Shown: positions 33,307 through 43,048, counted from the first letter of the stretch. The stretch: 52,765 nucleotides of DNA from Rhodovulum kholense (GCF_003053725.1 NZ_QAYC01000022.1:1-52765); one strand, 5' to 3'. Numbers and translations: made by a program. Notes: generated by a model not told the origin, from the sequence alone.

Positions 33307-33634
33307 TCCGGGGCCGAGGAACTTGCGTCGAAAGACCCTTGCAGGACGCCGCCGCGTCAGCTTTTCCACGCGTCATGCGAGCGTCACAGTTTCGTAATGA
33401 TTTCTTAAACAATATCAACGTTTTGCCGTGGCGCCAAATAATTTCATTTGGAATCAATGCCTTGAAAAGCTGCCCAAAAAGCGGGCAAACCGAGGAGTTG
33501 GGCGGAAAACAATGAAAATTTCGAGACGCCCGCAGCTTATCCGCAACCTTATCCACAGAAGTCGTGGATTTGTTTCCCCTTGCCTCCGGCCGATGCCCGT
33601 TGCAGGCAGTCTCCGGAATCACGATCTCTGAGCG
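33307..33634. promoter_or_regulatory. AT-rich gap upstream of uvrC with DnaA-box-like sites
   Basis: A 328-bp gap much richer in A/T than its surroundings between about 33380 and 33515. It holds TTATCCGCA (33537-33545) and a perfect DnaA box TTATCCACA (33549-33557) three bases apart. Weaker variants are TTTTCCACG (33362-33370) and, inverted, CGTGGATTT (33563-33571). It must also contain the uvrC promoter. It may be a DnaA titration or regulatory site, or part of a replication origin. No coding sequence is supported. Confidence 0.5.
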
Positions 33635-35512
33635 ATGACCCCGACCGCCGACCCCGATACCGCCCCGCGCCCCCGAGGCCATGCCTGCGTCCAGTCCTAT
33701 CTGGCGACGCTGGACAATTCGCCGGGCGTCTACCGGATGCTCGATGCCGAAAGCCGGGTGCTTTACGTGGGCAAGGCGCGCAACCTCAAGAAGCGGGTCT
33801 CGAACTACGCCAAGCCGTCGGGCCATAGCGGCCGGATCGCGCGGATGATCTCGGAAACCGCGTCGATGATGTTTCTGACGACGCGCACCGAGACCGAGGC
33901 GCTGCTTCTGGAGCAGAACCTCATCAAGCAGCTCAAGCCGCGCTACAACGTGCTTCTGCGCGACGACAAGAGCTTTCCGAACATCCTGGTGGCCAAGGAT
34001 CATCCGTTCCCGCAGATCCGCAAGCATCGCGGCGCCAAGACCGAGAAGGGGGCCTATTTCGGTCCCTTCGCCAGTGCGGGCGCCGTCAACCGTACCCTGA
34101 ACCAGCTTCAGCGGGTGTTCCTGCTGCGCAACTGCACGGATTCGGTCTTTGCAAGCCGCAGCCGTCCCTGCCTGCTGTTCCAGATCAAGCGGTGCAGCGG
34201 CCCCTGCGTCGGGCGGATCTCGGAGGCGGACTATGCGGCCTCGGTGCGCGATGCCGAGGATTTCCTGAAAGGCAAGTCCTCGGGCCTGCAGGAGGCGCTG
34301 GCGGTAGAGATGCAGGCGGCGTCCGAGGCGATGGAGTTCGAACGCGCGGCCGGGTTGCGCGACCGGATCAGGGCGCTGACGCAGGTGCAATCGGCGCAGG
34401 GCATCAACCCGCGCGGCGTGGCCGAGGCCGATGTGGTGGCGTTGCACATGGAAGGCGGGCAGGCCTGCGTGCAGGTCTTCTTCATCCGGGCGCACCAGAA
34501 CTGGGGCAACCGCGACTATTACCCGAAGACCGGCAGCGGCGCCGAGGCGCCGGAACTGCTGCAAGCCTTCCTCGGCCAGTTCTACGACAACAAGGAGCCG
34601 CCCCGGCTGATCCTGCTGTCCCATGACATCGAGGACCGCGAGCTGATGGAAAAGGCGCTGTCGCAGAAGGCCGGGCGCCGGGTCGAGCTGGCGGTGCCCC
34701 AGAGGGGCGAGAAGGCCGAACTGGTCGAGAACGCGACCCGCAACGCCCGCGAAAGCCTCGGGCGGCGGATGGCGGAAAGCGCGGCCCAGGGCAAGCTGCT
34801 GGCAGGGCTTGCCGAGGCCTTCGGGCTCGACGCACCGCCAAAGCGGGTCGAGATCTACGACAACTCGCATATCCAGGGCAGCCATGCGGTCGGCGCGATG
34901 GTCGTGGCCGGTCCCGAGGGGTTTCTGAAAAGTCAGTACCGCAAGTTCAACATCCGCGGCGACAGCCTGACCCCGGGCGACGATTTCGGCATGATGAAGG
35001 AGGTTCTGACCCGCCGCTTCCAGCGCCTTCTGAAGGAAGACCCCGACCGCGCGGGCGAAACCTGGCCCGATCTTCTGCTGATCGACGGCGGCGCCGGGCA
35101 GGTAGGGGCTGTGGCCGAGATCATGGCCGATCTGGGCGTCGAGGATTTGCCCGTCGTGGGTGTCGCCAAGGGCATCGACCGCGATGCCGGCAAAGAGGAA
35201 TTCCACCGCCCCGGCGAACGCCCCTTCGCGCTGAGGCATAACGACCCGGTGCTTTACTTCGTGCAGCGCCTGCGCGACGAGGCGCACCGCTTTGCCATCG
35301 GCACCCACCGGGCGAAACGCGCGAAAGCGATGGGCGCAACGCCCCTCGACGAGATCCCGGGCGTCGGTGCCACCCGCAAACGCGCGCTCCTGACCCATTT
35401 CGGCAGCGCCAAGGCCGTCAGCCGCGCTGGCCTCGCCGACCTCAAGGCGGTCGAGGGAATTTCCGATAGCCTTGCCGAAACCATCTACGGCTTCTTCCAT
35501 GAGCGCGGCTGA
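33635..35512 (+). CDS. uvrC: UvrC, excinuclease ABC subunit C
   Basis: A 625-residue nucleotide excision repair nuclease. The N-terminal GIY-YIG domain has [20 protein letters not shown] (GVY at 31-33, YVG at 44-46). The Cys-rich linker is [15 protein letters not shown], the UVR domain [18 protein letters not shown], the RNase H-like domain [19 protein letters not shown], and a helix-hairpin-helix pair follows at the C-terminus ([18 protein letters not shown]). All nuclease elements are intact. It lies 17 bases before pgsA, an arrangement common in Rhodobacteraceae. Confidence 0.98.
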   Translation: MTPTADPDTAPRPRGHACVQSYLATLDNSPGVYRMLDAESRVLYVGKARNLKKRVSNYAKPSGHSGRIARMISETASMMFLTTRTETEALLLEQNLIKQLKPRYNVLLRDDKSFPNILVAKDHPFPQIRKHRGAKTEKGAYFGPFASAGAVNRTLNQLQRVFLLRNCTDSVFASRSRPCLLFQIKRCSGPCVGRISEADYAASVRDAEDFLKGKSSGLQEALAVEMQAASEAMEFERAAGLRDRIRALTQVQSAQGINPRGVAEADVVALHMEGGQACVQVFFIRAHQNWGNRDYYPKTGSGAEAPELLQAFLGQFYDNKEPPRLILLSHDIEDRELMEKALSQKAGRRVELAVPQRGEKAELVENATRNARESLGRRMAESAAQGKLLAGLAEAFGLDAPPKRVEIYDNSHIQGSHAVGAMVVAGPEGFLKSQYRKFNIRGDSLTPGDDFGMMKEVLTRRFQRLLKEDPDRAGETWPDLLLIDGGAGQVGAVAEIMADLGVEDLPVVGVAKGIDRDAGKEEFHRPGERPFALRHNDPVLYFVQRLRDEAHRFAIGTHRAKRAKAMGATPLDEIPGVGATRKRALLTHFGSAKAVSRAGLADLKAVEGISDSLAETIYGFFHERG

Positions 35513-35529
35513 CGCGCTATGACCCGGCC

Positions 35530-36096
35530 ATGAGATGGACTCTCCCCAATATCCTGTCGGTGCTGCGCCTCGCGGCCGCGCCGCTGTTCCCTCTGGTCTA
35601 TTTCCTCTGGGACAGCCCTGTCGCCGACTGGGTGGCGCTGGTGCTTTTCGTCGGGGCCTCGGTCACTGACTGGGTTGATGGCTATGTCGCCCGGCGCTGG
35701 CAGTTGACCAGCCGCTTCGGCGCCATGATCGACCCCATCGCCGACAAGGCAATGGTGTTGGCGGCCCTTCTGGTGGTGGTGGCCAAGTTCGGCATGCCGA
35801 CCTGGCTGACGCTGGCCGCGACGGTGATCGTCTTCCGCGAGGTGTTCGTCTCGGGCCTGCGCGAGTTTCTAGGTGCCCAGGCCGGACGGCTGAAGGTCAC
35901 GAAGCTCGCCAAATGGAAGACGACGGTACAGATGATCGCGATCTCGGTGCTGATCGCCCATGGCATCCTGCCTCATGCGGCCATCGAGGGGCTGGGCACC
36001 GCGCTGCTGCTGGCCGCTGCGGCGCTGACCCTGATCACCGGGGCCGACTATTTCGCCAAGTCCTGGCCCTATCTGAGGGATGAAAAGGCGCGATGA
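35530..36096 (+). CDS. pgsA: CDP-diacylglycerol-glycerol-3-phosphate 3-phosphatidyltransferase
   Basis: A 188-residue membrane enzyme making phosphatidylglycerol phosphate. The CDP-alcohol phosphotransferase signature is complete: TDWVDGYVARRW, then FGAMIDPIADK (D-x2-DG-x2-AR ... G-x3-D-x3-D). Four to five transmembrane helices are visible. N-terminal MRWTLPNILSVLRLAAAP is typical of PgsA. It overlaps moaD by four bases. Confidence 0.96.
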   Translation: MRWTLPNILSVLRLAAAPLFPLVYFLWDSPVADWVALVLFVGASVTDWVDGYVARRWQLTSRFGAMIDPIADKAMVLAALLVVVAKFGMPTWLTLAATVIVFREVFVSGLREFLGAQAGRLKVTKLAKWKTTVQMIAISVLIAHGILPHAAIEGLGTALLLAAAALTLITGADYFAKSWPYLRDEKAR

Positions 36097-36341
36097 TCGA
36101 CGTGCTCTATTTCGCCTGGGTCCGCGAACGCATCGGCCTGCCGAAAGAGCGGATCGAGACCGCGGCCCCGACCGTCGCGGCGTTGGTCGAGGAACTCTCC
36201 GCCCGCGAAGACCGCTATGCCGCCGCCTTTGCCGATCTCTCGGCGCTGCGGGTCGCGGTCGATCAGGATCTCGCAGATTTCGATGCGCCGCTTGTTGGCG
36301 TGCGCGAGGTCGCCTTCTTCCCGCCGATGACCGGCGGCTGA
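36093..36341 (+). CDS. moaD: MoaD, molybdopterin synthase small subunit
   Basis: An 82-residue ubiquitin-like sulfur carrier ending in the required Gly-Gly (FFPPMTGG), which is thiocarboxylated before sulfur transfer to precursor Z. N-terminal IDVLYFAWVRERIG and the central VREVAFFPP fit MoaD. It overlaps pgsA and lies one base before the moaE start codon. Confidence 0.95.
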   Translation: MIDVLYFAWVRERIGLPKERIETAAPTVAALVEELSAREDRYAAAFADLSALRVAVDQDLADFDAPLVGVREVAFFPPMTGG

Positions 36342-36342
36342 G

Positions 36343-36789
36343 ATGGACATTCGCGTCCAGGCTGCCCCCTTCGATTTCGGCGCCGAGGCTGGCGCCTTCG
36401 CCCGGGGCCGCCGCGACGCAGGCGCTATCGTCACCTTCGCCGGGATCGTGCGCGACGATGGCGGGCTCGCTCGGATGGAGCTTGAGCATTACCCCGGCAT
36501 GACCGAACGCTCTCTCGAGACCATCGCCGCCGAGGCGACGAGGCGTTTCGGGCTTCTCGACTGCCTCGTCATCCACCGCCATGGCAGCCTGACGCCCGGC
36601 GAGACCATCATGATGGTCGCAACCGCGGCGCCGCACCGCGCCGATGCCTTCGCCGCGGCCGAATTCCTGATGGATTACCTCAAGTCCCGCGCCCCCTTCT
36701 GGAAGAAGGAATTCGGCGCTGACGGCGCAGCCTGGGTCGCGGCGAAAGACGGGGACGAGGACGCGCTCGGCCGCTGGTCGCAGGACTGA
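36343..36789 (+). CDS. moaE: MoaE, molybdopterin synthase catalytic subunit
   Basis: A 148-residue protein with the MoaE signatures GAIVTFAGIVRD, LEHYPGMTERSLETI and APFWKKEFGADGAAWV, which includes the catalytic Lys. It acts with MoaD in the cytoplasm to build the molybdopterin dithiolene. It ends the uvrC-pgsA-moaD-moaE run. Confidence 0.96.
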   Translation: MDIRVQAAPFDFGAEAGAFARGRRDAGAIVTFAGIVRDDGGLARMELEHYPGMTERSLETIAAEATRRFGLLDCLVIHRHGSLTPGETIMMVATAAPHRADAFAAAEFLMDYLKSRAPFWKKEFGADGAAWVAAKDGDEDALGRWSQD

Positions 36790-36790
36790 T

Positions 36791-36812
36791 CTTCTTCTTG
36801 GGTCAAATACCC
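36791..36812 (-). repeat. Dispersed GGGTATTT...CCCAAGAAGAAG motif, copy 2
   Basis: On the minus strand it reads GGGTATTTGACCCAAGAAGAAG minus two internal differences from copy 1. It begins one base after the moaE stop, between convergent moaE and pckA. Other copies are at 6426-6447 and 44247-44266. Confidence 0.65.
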
Positions 36813-36845
36813 AATCCAGGCCGCGACGCGGCCAAGGGATACGGC

Positions 36846-36877
36846 AAAGGCCCGGTCGCGAGACCGGGCCTTTTCAT
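36846..36877. terminator. Intrinsic terminator between moaE and pckA
   Basis: Perfect 12-bp arms AAAGGCCCGGTC (36846-36857) and GACCGGGCCTTT (36862-36873) with loop GCGA. TTTT followed by CATTT lies at the plus-strand end, suiting moaE. Read on minus, the stem also ends pckA transcripts, with a shorter T-run. Confidence 0.9.
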
Positions 36878-36897
36878 TTGACTTCAGAACCGAAGGG

Positions 36898-38496
36898 TCA
36901 GCCGATGGCGGCTTCTTTCACATCCTCGTCGATGAAGGGCAGGTACTGGGCGAAGTTCTCCGAGAACATCCTGACCAGTTTCTGCGCCTGTGCGTCATAG
37001 GCCTCGGGATCGGCCCAGGTGCGGCGCGGGTCCAGCAGGACCTCGGGCACGTCATGCACCGCCAGCGGCACCTCGAAGCCGAAATTCGGGTCCTTGCGGA
37101 ACTCGGCGTCGTTCAGCGAGCCATCGAGCGCTGCGGTCAGCAGGGCGCGGGTGGCCCTGATCGGCATCCGCGAGCCGGTGCCATGGGCGCCGCCGGTCCA
37201 GCCGGTATTGACCAGCCAGCAGGTCGCGCCATGCTTGGCGATCTTGTCGCGCAGGAGGTTGCCGTAGGCCTCGGGGCGGCGCGGCATGAAGGGCGCACCA
37301 AAGCAGGTCGAGAAGGTGGGCTCGGGCTCGGTCACGCCTTTCTCGGTGCCCGCAACCTTCGAGGTGAAGCCCGACAGGAAGTGGTACATCGCCTGCGCCG
37401 GCGTCAGCCGGGCGATCGGGGGCAGCACCCCGAAGGCGTCGCAGGTCAGCATGATGATGTTCTTCGGATGCCCGCCCAGCGAGGTCTCGGACGCGTTCGA
37501 GATGTAGTCCAGCGGATAGGCGCACCGCATGTTCGCGGTCAGACTGTCATCCTCGAAATCGAGTTCCTTGGTATGCGGGTCGAACACCATGTTCTCGACC
37601 ACGGTCGAGAATTTCGACGTGGTGGCATAGATTTCCGGCTCGGCCTCGGGGCTCAGGCTGATGGTCTTGGCATAGCAGCCGCCTTCGAAGTTGAAGGTGC
37701 CGTTATCCGACCAGCCGTGCTCGTCGTCGCCGATCAGGGTACGGGCCGGGTCGGCCGACAGGGTGGTCTTGCCGGTGCCCGACAGGCCGAAGAAGATCGC
37801 GGTGTCGACCGGATTGTCCTTGGCGTGGTTGGCCGAGCAGTGCATCGCCATGATGCCCTTGCCGGGCAGGATGTAGTTCATCAGGGTGAAGACCGATTTC
37901 TTGATCTCGCCCGCATATTCGGTATCGCCGATCAGGATCAGCTTCTTGGCGAAGTTCAGCGCGACCACGGTCTTGGTGCGGCAGCCATGGCGCTCGGGGT
38001 CGGCCTTGAAGCTGGGGCAGTTGATGATGGTGAATTCGGGCACGAAGCTGTCGAGCTGGTCCAGCGCGGGGCGGCGCAGCAGGTGGCGCGAGAACAGGCC
38101 GTGCCAGGCCATCTCGGTGACGATCCGCACATCCAGACGGTTGTCGGGATCGGCGCCGGCATAAAGATCCTCGACGAACACCTCGCGGCCCTTCAGGTGC
38201 GCCAGCATGTCGGCATGCAGGCGGTCGAAGGCCTCGGGTTCCATCGGGCGGTTGTTTTCCCACCAGATGTGGTCGACCACGTCCGGCGTGCGCACGACGT
38301 GCTTGTCCTTGGGCGACCGGCCGGTATGGACCCCGGTGGTCACGAGGAAGCTGCCGCCCTGGCCCAGCGTGCCTTCGTTGCGCTTGAGAGCCTCTTCGAC
38401 CAGCGCCGGTTCCAAGAGGTTGTAATAGACCTTGTTCAGCCCTTCGATGCCCTGGGTCTCAAGGCGCTGATTGGGGTTCACACGTCCGAATTCCAT
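36898..38496 (-). CDS. pckA: Phosphoenolpyruvate carboxykinase (ATP)
   Basis: A 532-residue gluconeogenic enzyme converting oxaloacetate and ATP to PEP, CO2 and ADP. The kinase loop [14 protein letters not shown] (from residue 237) and upstream [16 protein letters not shown] and [14 protein letters not shown] are characteristic. The start at 38496 begins [16 protein letters not shown] and is preceded by AAGGAGCAC. It is divergent from chvI across a 330-bp gap with a repeated TAGCGCAA motif. C1 growth does not need PckA directly; it serves growth on organic acids. Confidence 0.97.
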   Translation of the reverse strand: MEFGRVNPNQRLETQGIEGLNKVYYNLLEPALVEEALKRNEGTLGQGGSFLVTTGVHTGRSPKDKHVVRTPDVVDHIWWENNRPMEPEAFDRLHADMLAHLKGREVFVEDLYAGADPDNRLDVRIVTEMAWHGLFSRHLLRRPALDQLDSFVPEFTIINCPSFKADPERHGCRTKTVVALNFAKKLILIGDTEYAGEIKKSVFTLMNYILPGKGIMAMHCSANHAKDNPVDTAIFFGLSGTGKTTLSADPARTLIGDDEHGWSDNGTFNFEGGCYAKTISLSPEAEPEIYATTSKFSTVVENMVFDPHTKELDFEDDSLTANMRCAYPLDYISNASETSLGGHPKNIIMLTCDAFGVLPPIARLTPAQAMYHFLSGFTSKVAGTEKGVTEPEPTFSTCFGAPFMPRRPEAYGNLLRDKIAKHGATCWLVNTGWTGGAHGTGSRMPIRATRALLTAALDGSLNDAEFRKDPNFGFEVPLAVHDVPEVLLDPRRTWADPEAYDAQAQKLVRMFSENFAQYLPFIDEDVKEAAIG

Positions 38497-38826
38497 GGTC
38501 TGTGCTCCTTGCCACCGCACTTCGGTCGGCGCGGCTATAACATGACGCTTCCATGAAACAACAGGGACTGGAGAGGCGTTAGCGCAATCATAGTTCGATT
38601 TTTTTACTGATAGCGCAACCATTTTGCGTGGCCTGGTAAAATTCGTTCGCGACTTGCACGGAACAGGCCCCGAAGGGTGTTAGCGGTTGGGTAAACGTTT
38701 TCCGGCTTCAATGTGCCGCAATGTAATGCTGCGATTCGCAACGGGCCTGCGATTCGAGCTGTGGCGTGAGTAAATGTTGCGTAGAATCAATTGGTTCCGC
38801 TTGCGGACAGGATAAGGAACTCTCCC
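38497..38826. promoter_or_regulatory. Divergent pckA/chvI control region
   Basis: A 330-bp gap without a gene. Near pckA it carries two copies of TAGCGCAAYCAT (38580-38591 and 38611-38622) spaced by 31 bases, around an AT-rich TTCGATTTTTTTACTGAT segment. Near chvI it has two CTGCGATTCG repeats 18 bases apart (38729-38738, 38747-38756). GGATAAGGAAC precedes the chvI start. It must hold both promoters. Confidence 0.6.
38580..38622. promoter_or_regulatory. Paired operator-like repeats upstream of pckA
   Basis: TAGCGCAATCAT and TAGCGCAACCAT lie exactly 31 bp apart, about three helical turns. Each is an imperfect palindrome around GCGC, the form typical of LacI-family operators. The second also forms CGCAA-N5-TTGCG (38614-38628). 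LacI-type regulators of central carbon genes are known in Rhodobacteraceae, so a carbon regulator acting on pckA is a reasonable guess. Confidence 0.45.
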
Positions 38827-39528
38827 ATGTCTAGGATTGCGCTCGTCGACGATGACCGGAACATCCTCACCTCCGTTTCCATGACGCTCGAGGCCGAAGG
38901 GTTCGAGGTGGAAACCTACAATGACGGCCAGGCGGCGCTCGACGCGTTCAGCAAGCGCATGCCGGACATGGCGGTGTTCGACATCAAGATGCCCCGGATG
39001 GACGGAATGGATCTGCTGCAGCGGGTGCGCCAGAAAAGCACCATGCCGGTGATCTTTCTGACCTCCAAGGATGACGAGATCGACGAGGTTCTGGGCCTTC
39101 GGATGGGCGCCGACGATTATGTCAAGAAGCCCTTCTCGCAACGGCTTCTGGTCGAACGGATCCGCGCGCTTCTGCGTCGGCAAGAGGTCATCGCAGCCGA
39201 TGCCGGGCCCACGCCCGAGGAAAGCAAGTCGATGGTCCGCGGCCAGCTGACCATGGATCCGCTGCGCCATTCGGTGACCTGGAAGGGCATGGATGTGTCG
39301 CTGACGGTAACCGAATTCCTGCTGCTGCAGGCGCTTGCCCAGCGGCCCGGTTTCGTCAAGAGCCGCGACCAACTGATGGATGTGGCCTATGACGATCAGG
39401 TCTATGTCGACGACCGCACCATCGACAGCCACATCAAACGGCTGCGCAAGAAGATGCGTCAGGTCGATTCCGACTTCTCGGCGATCGAGACCCTGTACGG
39501 CATCGGCTACCGCTACAACGAGGAATAG
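38827..39528 (+). CDS. chvI: ChvI, OmpR-family response regulator
   Basis: A 233-residue regulator with receiver (acidic DDD at 8-10, phosphoacceptor D52 in [10 protein letters not shown], Lys in VKKPFS) and a winged helix ([20 protein letters not shown], then [18 protein letters not shown]). It is the partner of the membrane kinase ChvG encoded next, a pair that senses envelope or acid stress in alphaproteobacteria. The start is the ATG at 38827 ([10 protein letters not shown]); an in-frame ATG at 38791 lacks a ribosome-binding site. Confidence 0.94.
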   Translation: MSRIALVDDDRNILTSVSMTLEAEGFEVETYNDGQAALDAFSKRMPDMAVFDIKMPRMDGMDLLQRVRQKSTMPVIFLTSKDDEIDEVLGLRMGADDYVKKPFSQRLLVERIRALLRRQEVIAADAGPTPEESKSMVRGQLTMDPLRHSVTWKGMDVSLTVTEFLLLQALAQRPGFVKSRDQLMDVAYDDQVYVDDRTIDSHIKRLRKKMRQVDSDFSAIETLYGIGYRYNEE

Positions 39529-39554
39529 GCCGACGGTTCGGGGGGGCAGGGCCT

Positions 39555-41264
39555 GTGCGAGACAGCAAGCGGATGGCGGTTGACGAGGCCGGGTTCGGCG
39601 ATGATCCCTATGGCTGGGTCGGCGGCCGCGAGATCGACCGCCGCCGGTCGCCCCTGCCGAGCCGCGGCCTCATTTCGCTGAACCGCTCGCCGCTGGCGCG
39701 CCGGATCATTGCCGCCAACCTGATCGCCCAGATCGTGCTGATCTCGGGCGTTCTCTATCTCAACCCCGCCCGCGACAGCCTGCTGAGCCTGCGCGAAAGC
39801 GGGATGGTGGCCGAGACCAAGCTGGTCGCCGATGTCTTCGAGGCTCGGATCCCCCGGGGTGCCGCAGTCGACCTTGCCGCGTCGGACGGGCTCGATGTTG
39901 CGGCCACGCTCGACGCGCTGGAACTGGCGCCGGGGGCCGAGCTTTATGTCTTCGACACCACGCAGGGCCTCGTCGGCCGGGCGACCGGGGTCAGGCGGGC
40001 CGACTGGCCGGTGGACGCCTACGACGATGACGGCCGGATCACGATGATCACCGACGCGCTCTACCGGGTCTGGGAAACGATCCTGAGCCTCGCGGGCCCC
40101 GACCGCCTTGCCTCCCCGGATACCGCGGACCCGCGGGCCAGGCTGAAGGATCAGGTCGCGGCCACCCTGACCGAAGGGCCGCAGCTCGAGACCGGGGTCG
40201 ATTCCGAGAACCGCACCACCTTCACCGTCACCGCCCCGATCCTGCAGGAGGGCCGCGTGGTCGGCGTGGTCGCCATGGTCTCTGCCAGCGGCGAAATCGA
40301 CTGGCTGGTGCGGATCGAGCGCGAGCAGGTGCTTCAGGTCTTCGTGATCGCCCTTCTGGTGTCGATCGGGCTCAGCCTCGTGCTGGCCTCGACCATTGCC
40401 AACCCCTTGTCCGAACTCGCTGCCGCGGCCGAGATCGGACAGGATCGCAATGCCCGCTCGATGAGCCCCGGGCGCGTGCGGATCCCCGATCTCAGCGCCC
40501 GCCCGGACGAGATCGGTCGCCTGTCGGCTGCGCTACGCGGCATGGTGGCCGCGCTTTACGACAGGATCGACGCCAACGAACAGTTCGCCGCCGATGTGGC
40601 ACACGAAATCAAGAACCCGCTGGCCAGCCTGCGCTCGGCCACCGGAACGCTGCGTGTCGCCCGGCGCGAAGACCAGCGCGCCAAGCTGCTCGACGTGATC
40701 GAACATGACGTGCGCCGTCTCGACCGTCTGGTCAGCGACATCTCGAACGCCTCCCGGCTCGACAGCGAACTGGTCAAGGAAGAGGAAACCACGGTCGATC
40801 TGGTGCGGCTGCTGCGCGGGCTTGCGGACCATCTGGGCCAGCAGGCGCGAGAACGCGGGATCGATTTCATCGCCGACCTGCCGCCCGAGCCGATCCAGAT
40901 CCAGGGGCTCGAGGCGCGGCTGGCTCAAGTGTTTGTCAACCTGATCACCAACGCGATCTCGTTCTGCGAAACCGGCGATGCCGTCCGGATCTGGGCGCGC
41001 AAGCGCGACAACCGGGTTCTGGTGGTGGTCGAGGATACCGGGCCCGGCATCCCTGAACAGGCTTTGACCAAGATTTTCAACCGGTTCTATTCCGAACGGC
41101 CGGCCGGTCAGTTCGGCAACCATTCCGGCCTGGGGCTTGCCATCTCGAAACAGATCGTCGAGGCCCATGGCGGTGTGATATGGGCCGAGAATATCCGCCC
41201 GACCGAGGCCGATCTGACTTCGGAACAGCTGGGCGCCCGTTTCGTCGTGGGTCTGCCGATCTGA
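39555..41264 (+). CDS. chvG: ChvG, membrane sensor histidine kinase
   Basis: A 569-residue kinase. Two transmembrane segments (LIAQIVLISGVLYL and VFVIALLVSIGLSLVLASTI) bracket a periplasmic domain of about 195 residues. HAMP follows, then HisKA with H350 in VAHEIKNPLASLRS, and HATPase motifs NLITNAISFCETG, DTGPGIPEQ and HSGLGLAISKQIVEAHGG. GTG 39555 lies after GGGGGGCAGGG; ATG 39573 is an alternative. It acts on ChvI encoded 26 bases upstream. Confidence 0.94.
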   Translation: MRDSKRMAVDEAGFGDDPYGWVGGREIDRRRSPLPSRGLISLNRSPLARRIIAANLIAQIVLISGVLYLNPARDSLLSLRESGMVAETKLVADVFEARIPRGAAVDLAASDGLDVAATLDALELAPGAELYVFDTTQGLVGRATGVRRADWPVDAYDDDGRITMITDALYRVWETILSLAGPDRLASPDTADPRARLKDQVAATLTEGPQLETGVDSENRTTFTVTAPILQEGRVVGVVAMVSASGEIDWLVRIEREQVLQVFVIALLVSIGLSLVLASTIANPLSELAAAAEIGQDRNARSMSPGRVRIPDLSARPDEIGRLSAALRGMVAALYDRIDANEQFAADVAHEIKNPLASLRSATGTLRVARREDQRAKLLDVIEHDVRRLDRLVSDISNASRLDSELVKEEETTVDLVRLLRGLADHLGQQARERGIDFIADLPPEPIQIQGLEARLAQVFVNLITNAISFCETGDAVRIWARKRDNRVLVVVEDTGPGIPEQALTKIFNRFYSERPAGQFGNHSGLGLAISKQIVEAHGGVIWAENIRPTEADLTSEQLGARFVVGLPI

Positions 41265-41297
41265 CGCCCGCGCCCGCCGGAGACCGCCGCACCCGTC

Positions 41298-41726
41298 ATG
41301 CCCGACCCCGAGACCTGCATCCTCCATGCCAGCACCGTGGCCTATCGCGGGCGCGCCGTCCTGATCCGGGGCGCCTCGGGGTCGGGCAAGTCGGCCCTGG
41401 CGCTGCAGTTGATGGCGCTGGGGGCGAGTCTGGTCGCCGATGACCGCACGGTGCTGACCCGCGGCCCCGAGGGCCTTGTCGCCTCCGCTCCCGAAACGAT
41501 CCGCGGCCTGATCGAGGCGCGGGGCGTGGGACTTCTGCGCGCCGAGACGGTCGCCGCCGCGCCGGTATTCCTGGCAATCGATCTCGACGCGGACGAAACC
41601 GAGCGGATGCCGCCGCCGCGCGAGGTCGAGATCCTCGGTGTGCCGCTGCCCTTGCTTCGCCGCGTGGATCGGCCATATTTTCCTGCAGCTATCCTGCAGT
41701 TCCTCATCGCCGGACCCCGCTTCTGA
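41298..41726 (+). CDS. hprK: HPr kinase/phosphorylase, short alphaproteobacterial form
   Basis: A 142-residue protein comprising only the catalytic domain of HprK. Walker A is RGASGSGKSALALQ, followed by LVADDRTVL. The N-terminal domain found in Firmicutes is absent, as usual in alphaproteobacteria. It phosphorylates HPr on Ser and so links PTS status to ChvIG and carbon control. Its stop overlaps the rapZ start (TGATG). Confidence 0.93.
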   Translation: MPDPETCILHASTVAYRGRAVLIRGASGSGKSALALQLMALGASLVADDRTVLTRGPEGLVASAPETIRGLIEARGVGLLRAETVAAAPVFLAIDLDADETERMPPPREVEILGVPLPLLRRVDRPYFPAAILQFLIAGPRF

Positions 41727-42652
41727 TGTCCAACGCCGCAGAGACCGATCCGGGCCCCCGCCCTCAGCGCATCGTGCTGGTGACGGGTGCGTCCGGGGCC
41801 GGGCGGTCGACCGCCCTGAACGTGCTGGAGGATCTGGGGTTCGAGGCCATCGACAACCTGCCGATTTCGCTGATCCCGCGCCTCCTGGACGGCCCCATGC
41901 CGGGTCCCTCGCTGGCGCTGGGCGTCGATATCCGCACCCGCGACTTTTCGGCCCGGGCGCTGGCCGATCTGATCCGCGCGCTGGCGGCGGCCCCGGGGCT
42001 CGAGGCCGATGTCCTGTATCTCGACTGCCGGCCCGAGGTGCTGCTGCGCCGCTTTTCCGAAACCCGGCGGCGGCATCCGATGGCTCCGGCCGAAAGCCCG
42101 GCCGAGGGGGTTGCGCGCGAGCTCGATATCCTCGGTCCGATCCGCGAACTGGCGAGCAGCCTGATCGACACCTCGGATCTCACGATCCATGAGTTCCGGG
42201 CCGAGATGACCGCGCGTTTTGCCCCTGGCGGCGCCGCGCCGCTGGCGGTTTCGCTGCATTCGTTTTCCTACAAGCGCGGCCTGCCGCTGGGGCTCGACAT
42301 GGCCTTCGATTGCCGCTTTTTGCGCAATCCCTACTGGAACCCGACCTTGCGCGCGCTCGACGGGCGCGATCCGGCGGTCGTCGCCCATGTTGCGGACGAT
42401 CCGCGCTTTTCGGCCTTTCTCGACCGGATCTCGGATCTCGCAGCGCTCGTGCTGCCGGCCCATCGCGACGAGGGGCGCAGCCATATCTCGATCGGCTTCG
42501 GCTGTACCGGAGGGCAACACCGTTCGGTCGCCGTGGCCGAGGCCGTGGCAAAACGGCTTGCGGCAACGGAATGGCAAGTGTCTATAAGGCATAGGGAACT
42601 GGAGAGGCGGGCGCAGGGCGCGCCCGCAAGGCGAGCGGGAACGGGCGCGTGA
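41726..42652 (+). CDS. rapZ: RapZ-family nucleotide-binding protein
   Basis: A 308-residue member of the RapZ/YvcJ family with Walker A TGASGAGRSTALNVLEDLGF, YLDCRPEVLLRRFSETRRR, and the C-terminal RapZ domain (HSFSYKRGLPLGLDMAFDCR, then GFGCTGGQHRSV). In enterobacteria RapZ is an RNase adaptor; in alphaproteobacteria the role is less clear but the gene is constantly linked to hprK and PTS genes. It overlaps EIIA by four bases (GTGA). Confidence 0.94.
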   Translation: MSNAAETDPGPRPQRIVLVTGASGAGRSTALNVLEDLGFEAIDNLPISLIPRLLDGPMPGPSLALGVDIRTRDFSARALADLIRALAAAPGLEADVLYLDCRPEVLLRRFSETRRRHPMAPAESPAEGVARELDILGPIRELASSLIDTSDLTIHEFRAEMTARFAPGGAAPLAVSLHSFSYKRGLPLGLDMAFDCRFLRNPYWNPTLRALDGRDPAVVAHVADDPRFSAFLDRISDLAALVLPAHRDEGRSHISIGFGCTGGQHRSVAVAEAVAKRLAATEWQVSIRHRELERRAQGAPARRAGTGA

Positions 42653-43041
42653 TCGGAATCGTCATCGTCGCGCATGGGGGGTTGGCGCGAGAATACCTGG
42701 CTGCGGTCGAACACGTCGTGGGCCCGCAGCCCGGCGTGCGCGCCATCTCGATCGCACCCGACGACGATCGCGCTGCCAAGCAGGACGAGATCTGCCGCGC
42801 CGCGGACGAGGTCGACGAGGGCGGCGGGGTGGTAGTGGTGACCGACATGTTCGGCGGCTCGCCCTCGAACCTCTCGATCCGCGCCTGCGCGCCCGGCGAC
42901 CGGCGCATCCTTTACGGCGCCAATCTGCCCATGCTGATCAAGCTGGCCAAGTCGCGCCGGATGAGCGTCAGCGATGCCACCGCCTCGGCGCTGGCGGCCG
43001 GGCGCAAGTATATCGACAGTTTCGACGCAGGCGGCCTGTGA
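42649..43041 (+). CDS. Mannose-type PTS EIIA protein
   Basis: A 130-residue EIIA of the mannose family with phosphoacceptor His9 in VIVAHGGLAREYL and the conserved TDMFGGSPSNLSI. No EIIB, EIIC or EIID is nearby, so it belongs to a regulatory, non-transporting PTS. GTG start at 42649 overlaps the rapZ stop. HPr is encoded seven bases downstream. Confidence 0.93.
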   Translation: MIGIVIVAHGGLAREYLAAVEHVVGPQPGVRAISIAPDDDRAAKQDEICRAADEVDEGGGVVVVTDMFGGSPSNLSIRACAPGDRRILYGANLPMLIKLAKSRRMSVSDATASALAAGRKYIDSFDAGGL

Positions 43042-43048
43042 GGACCCA

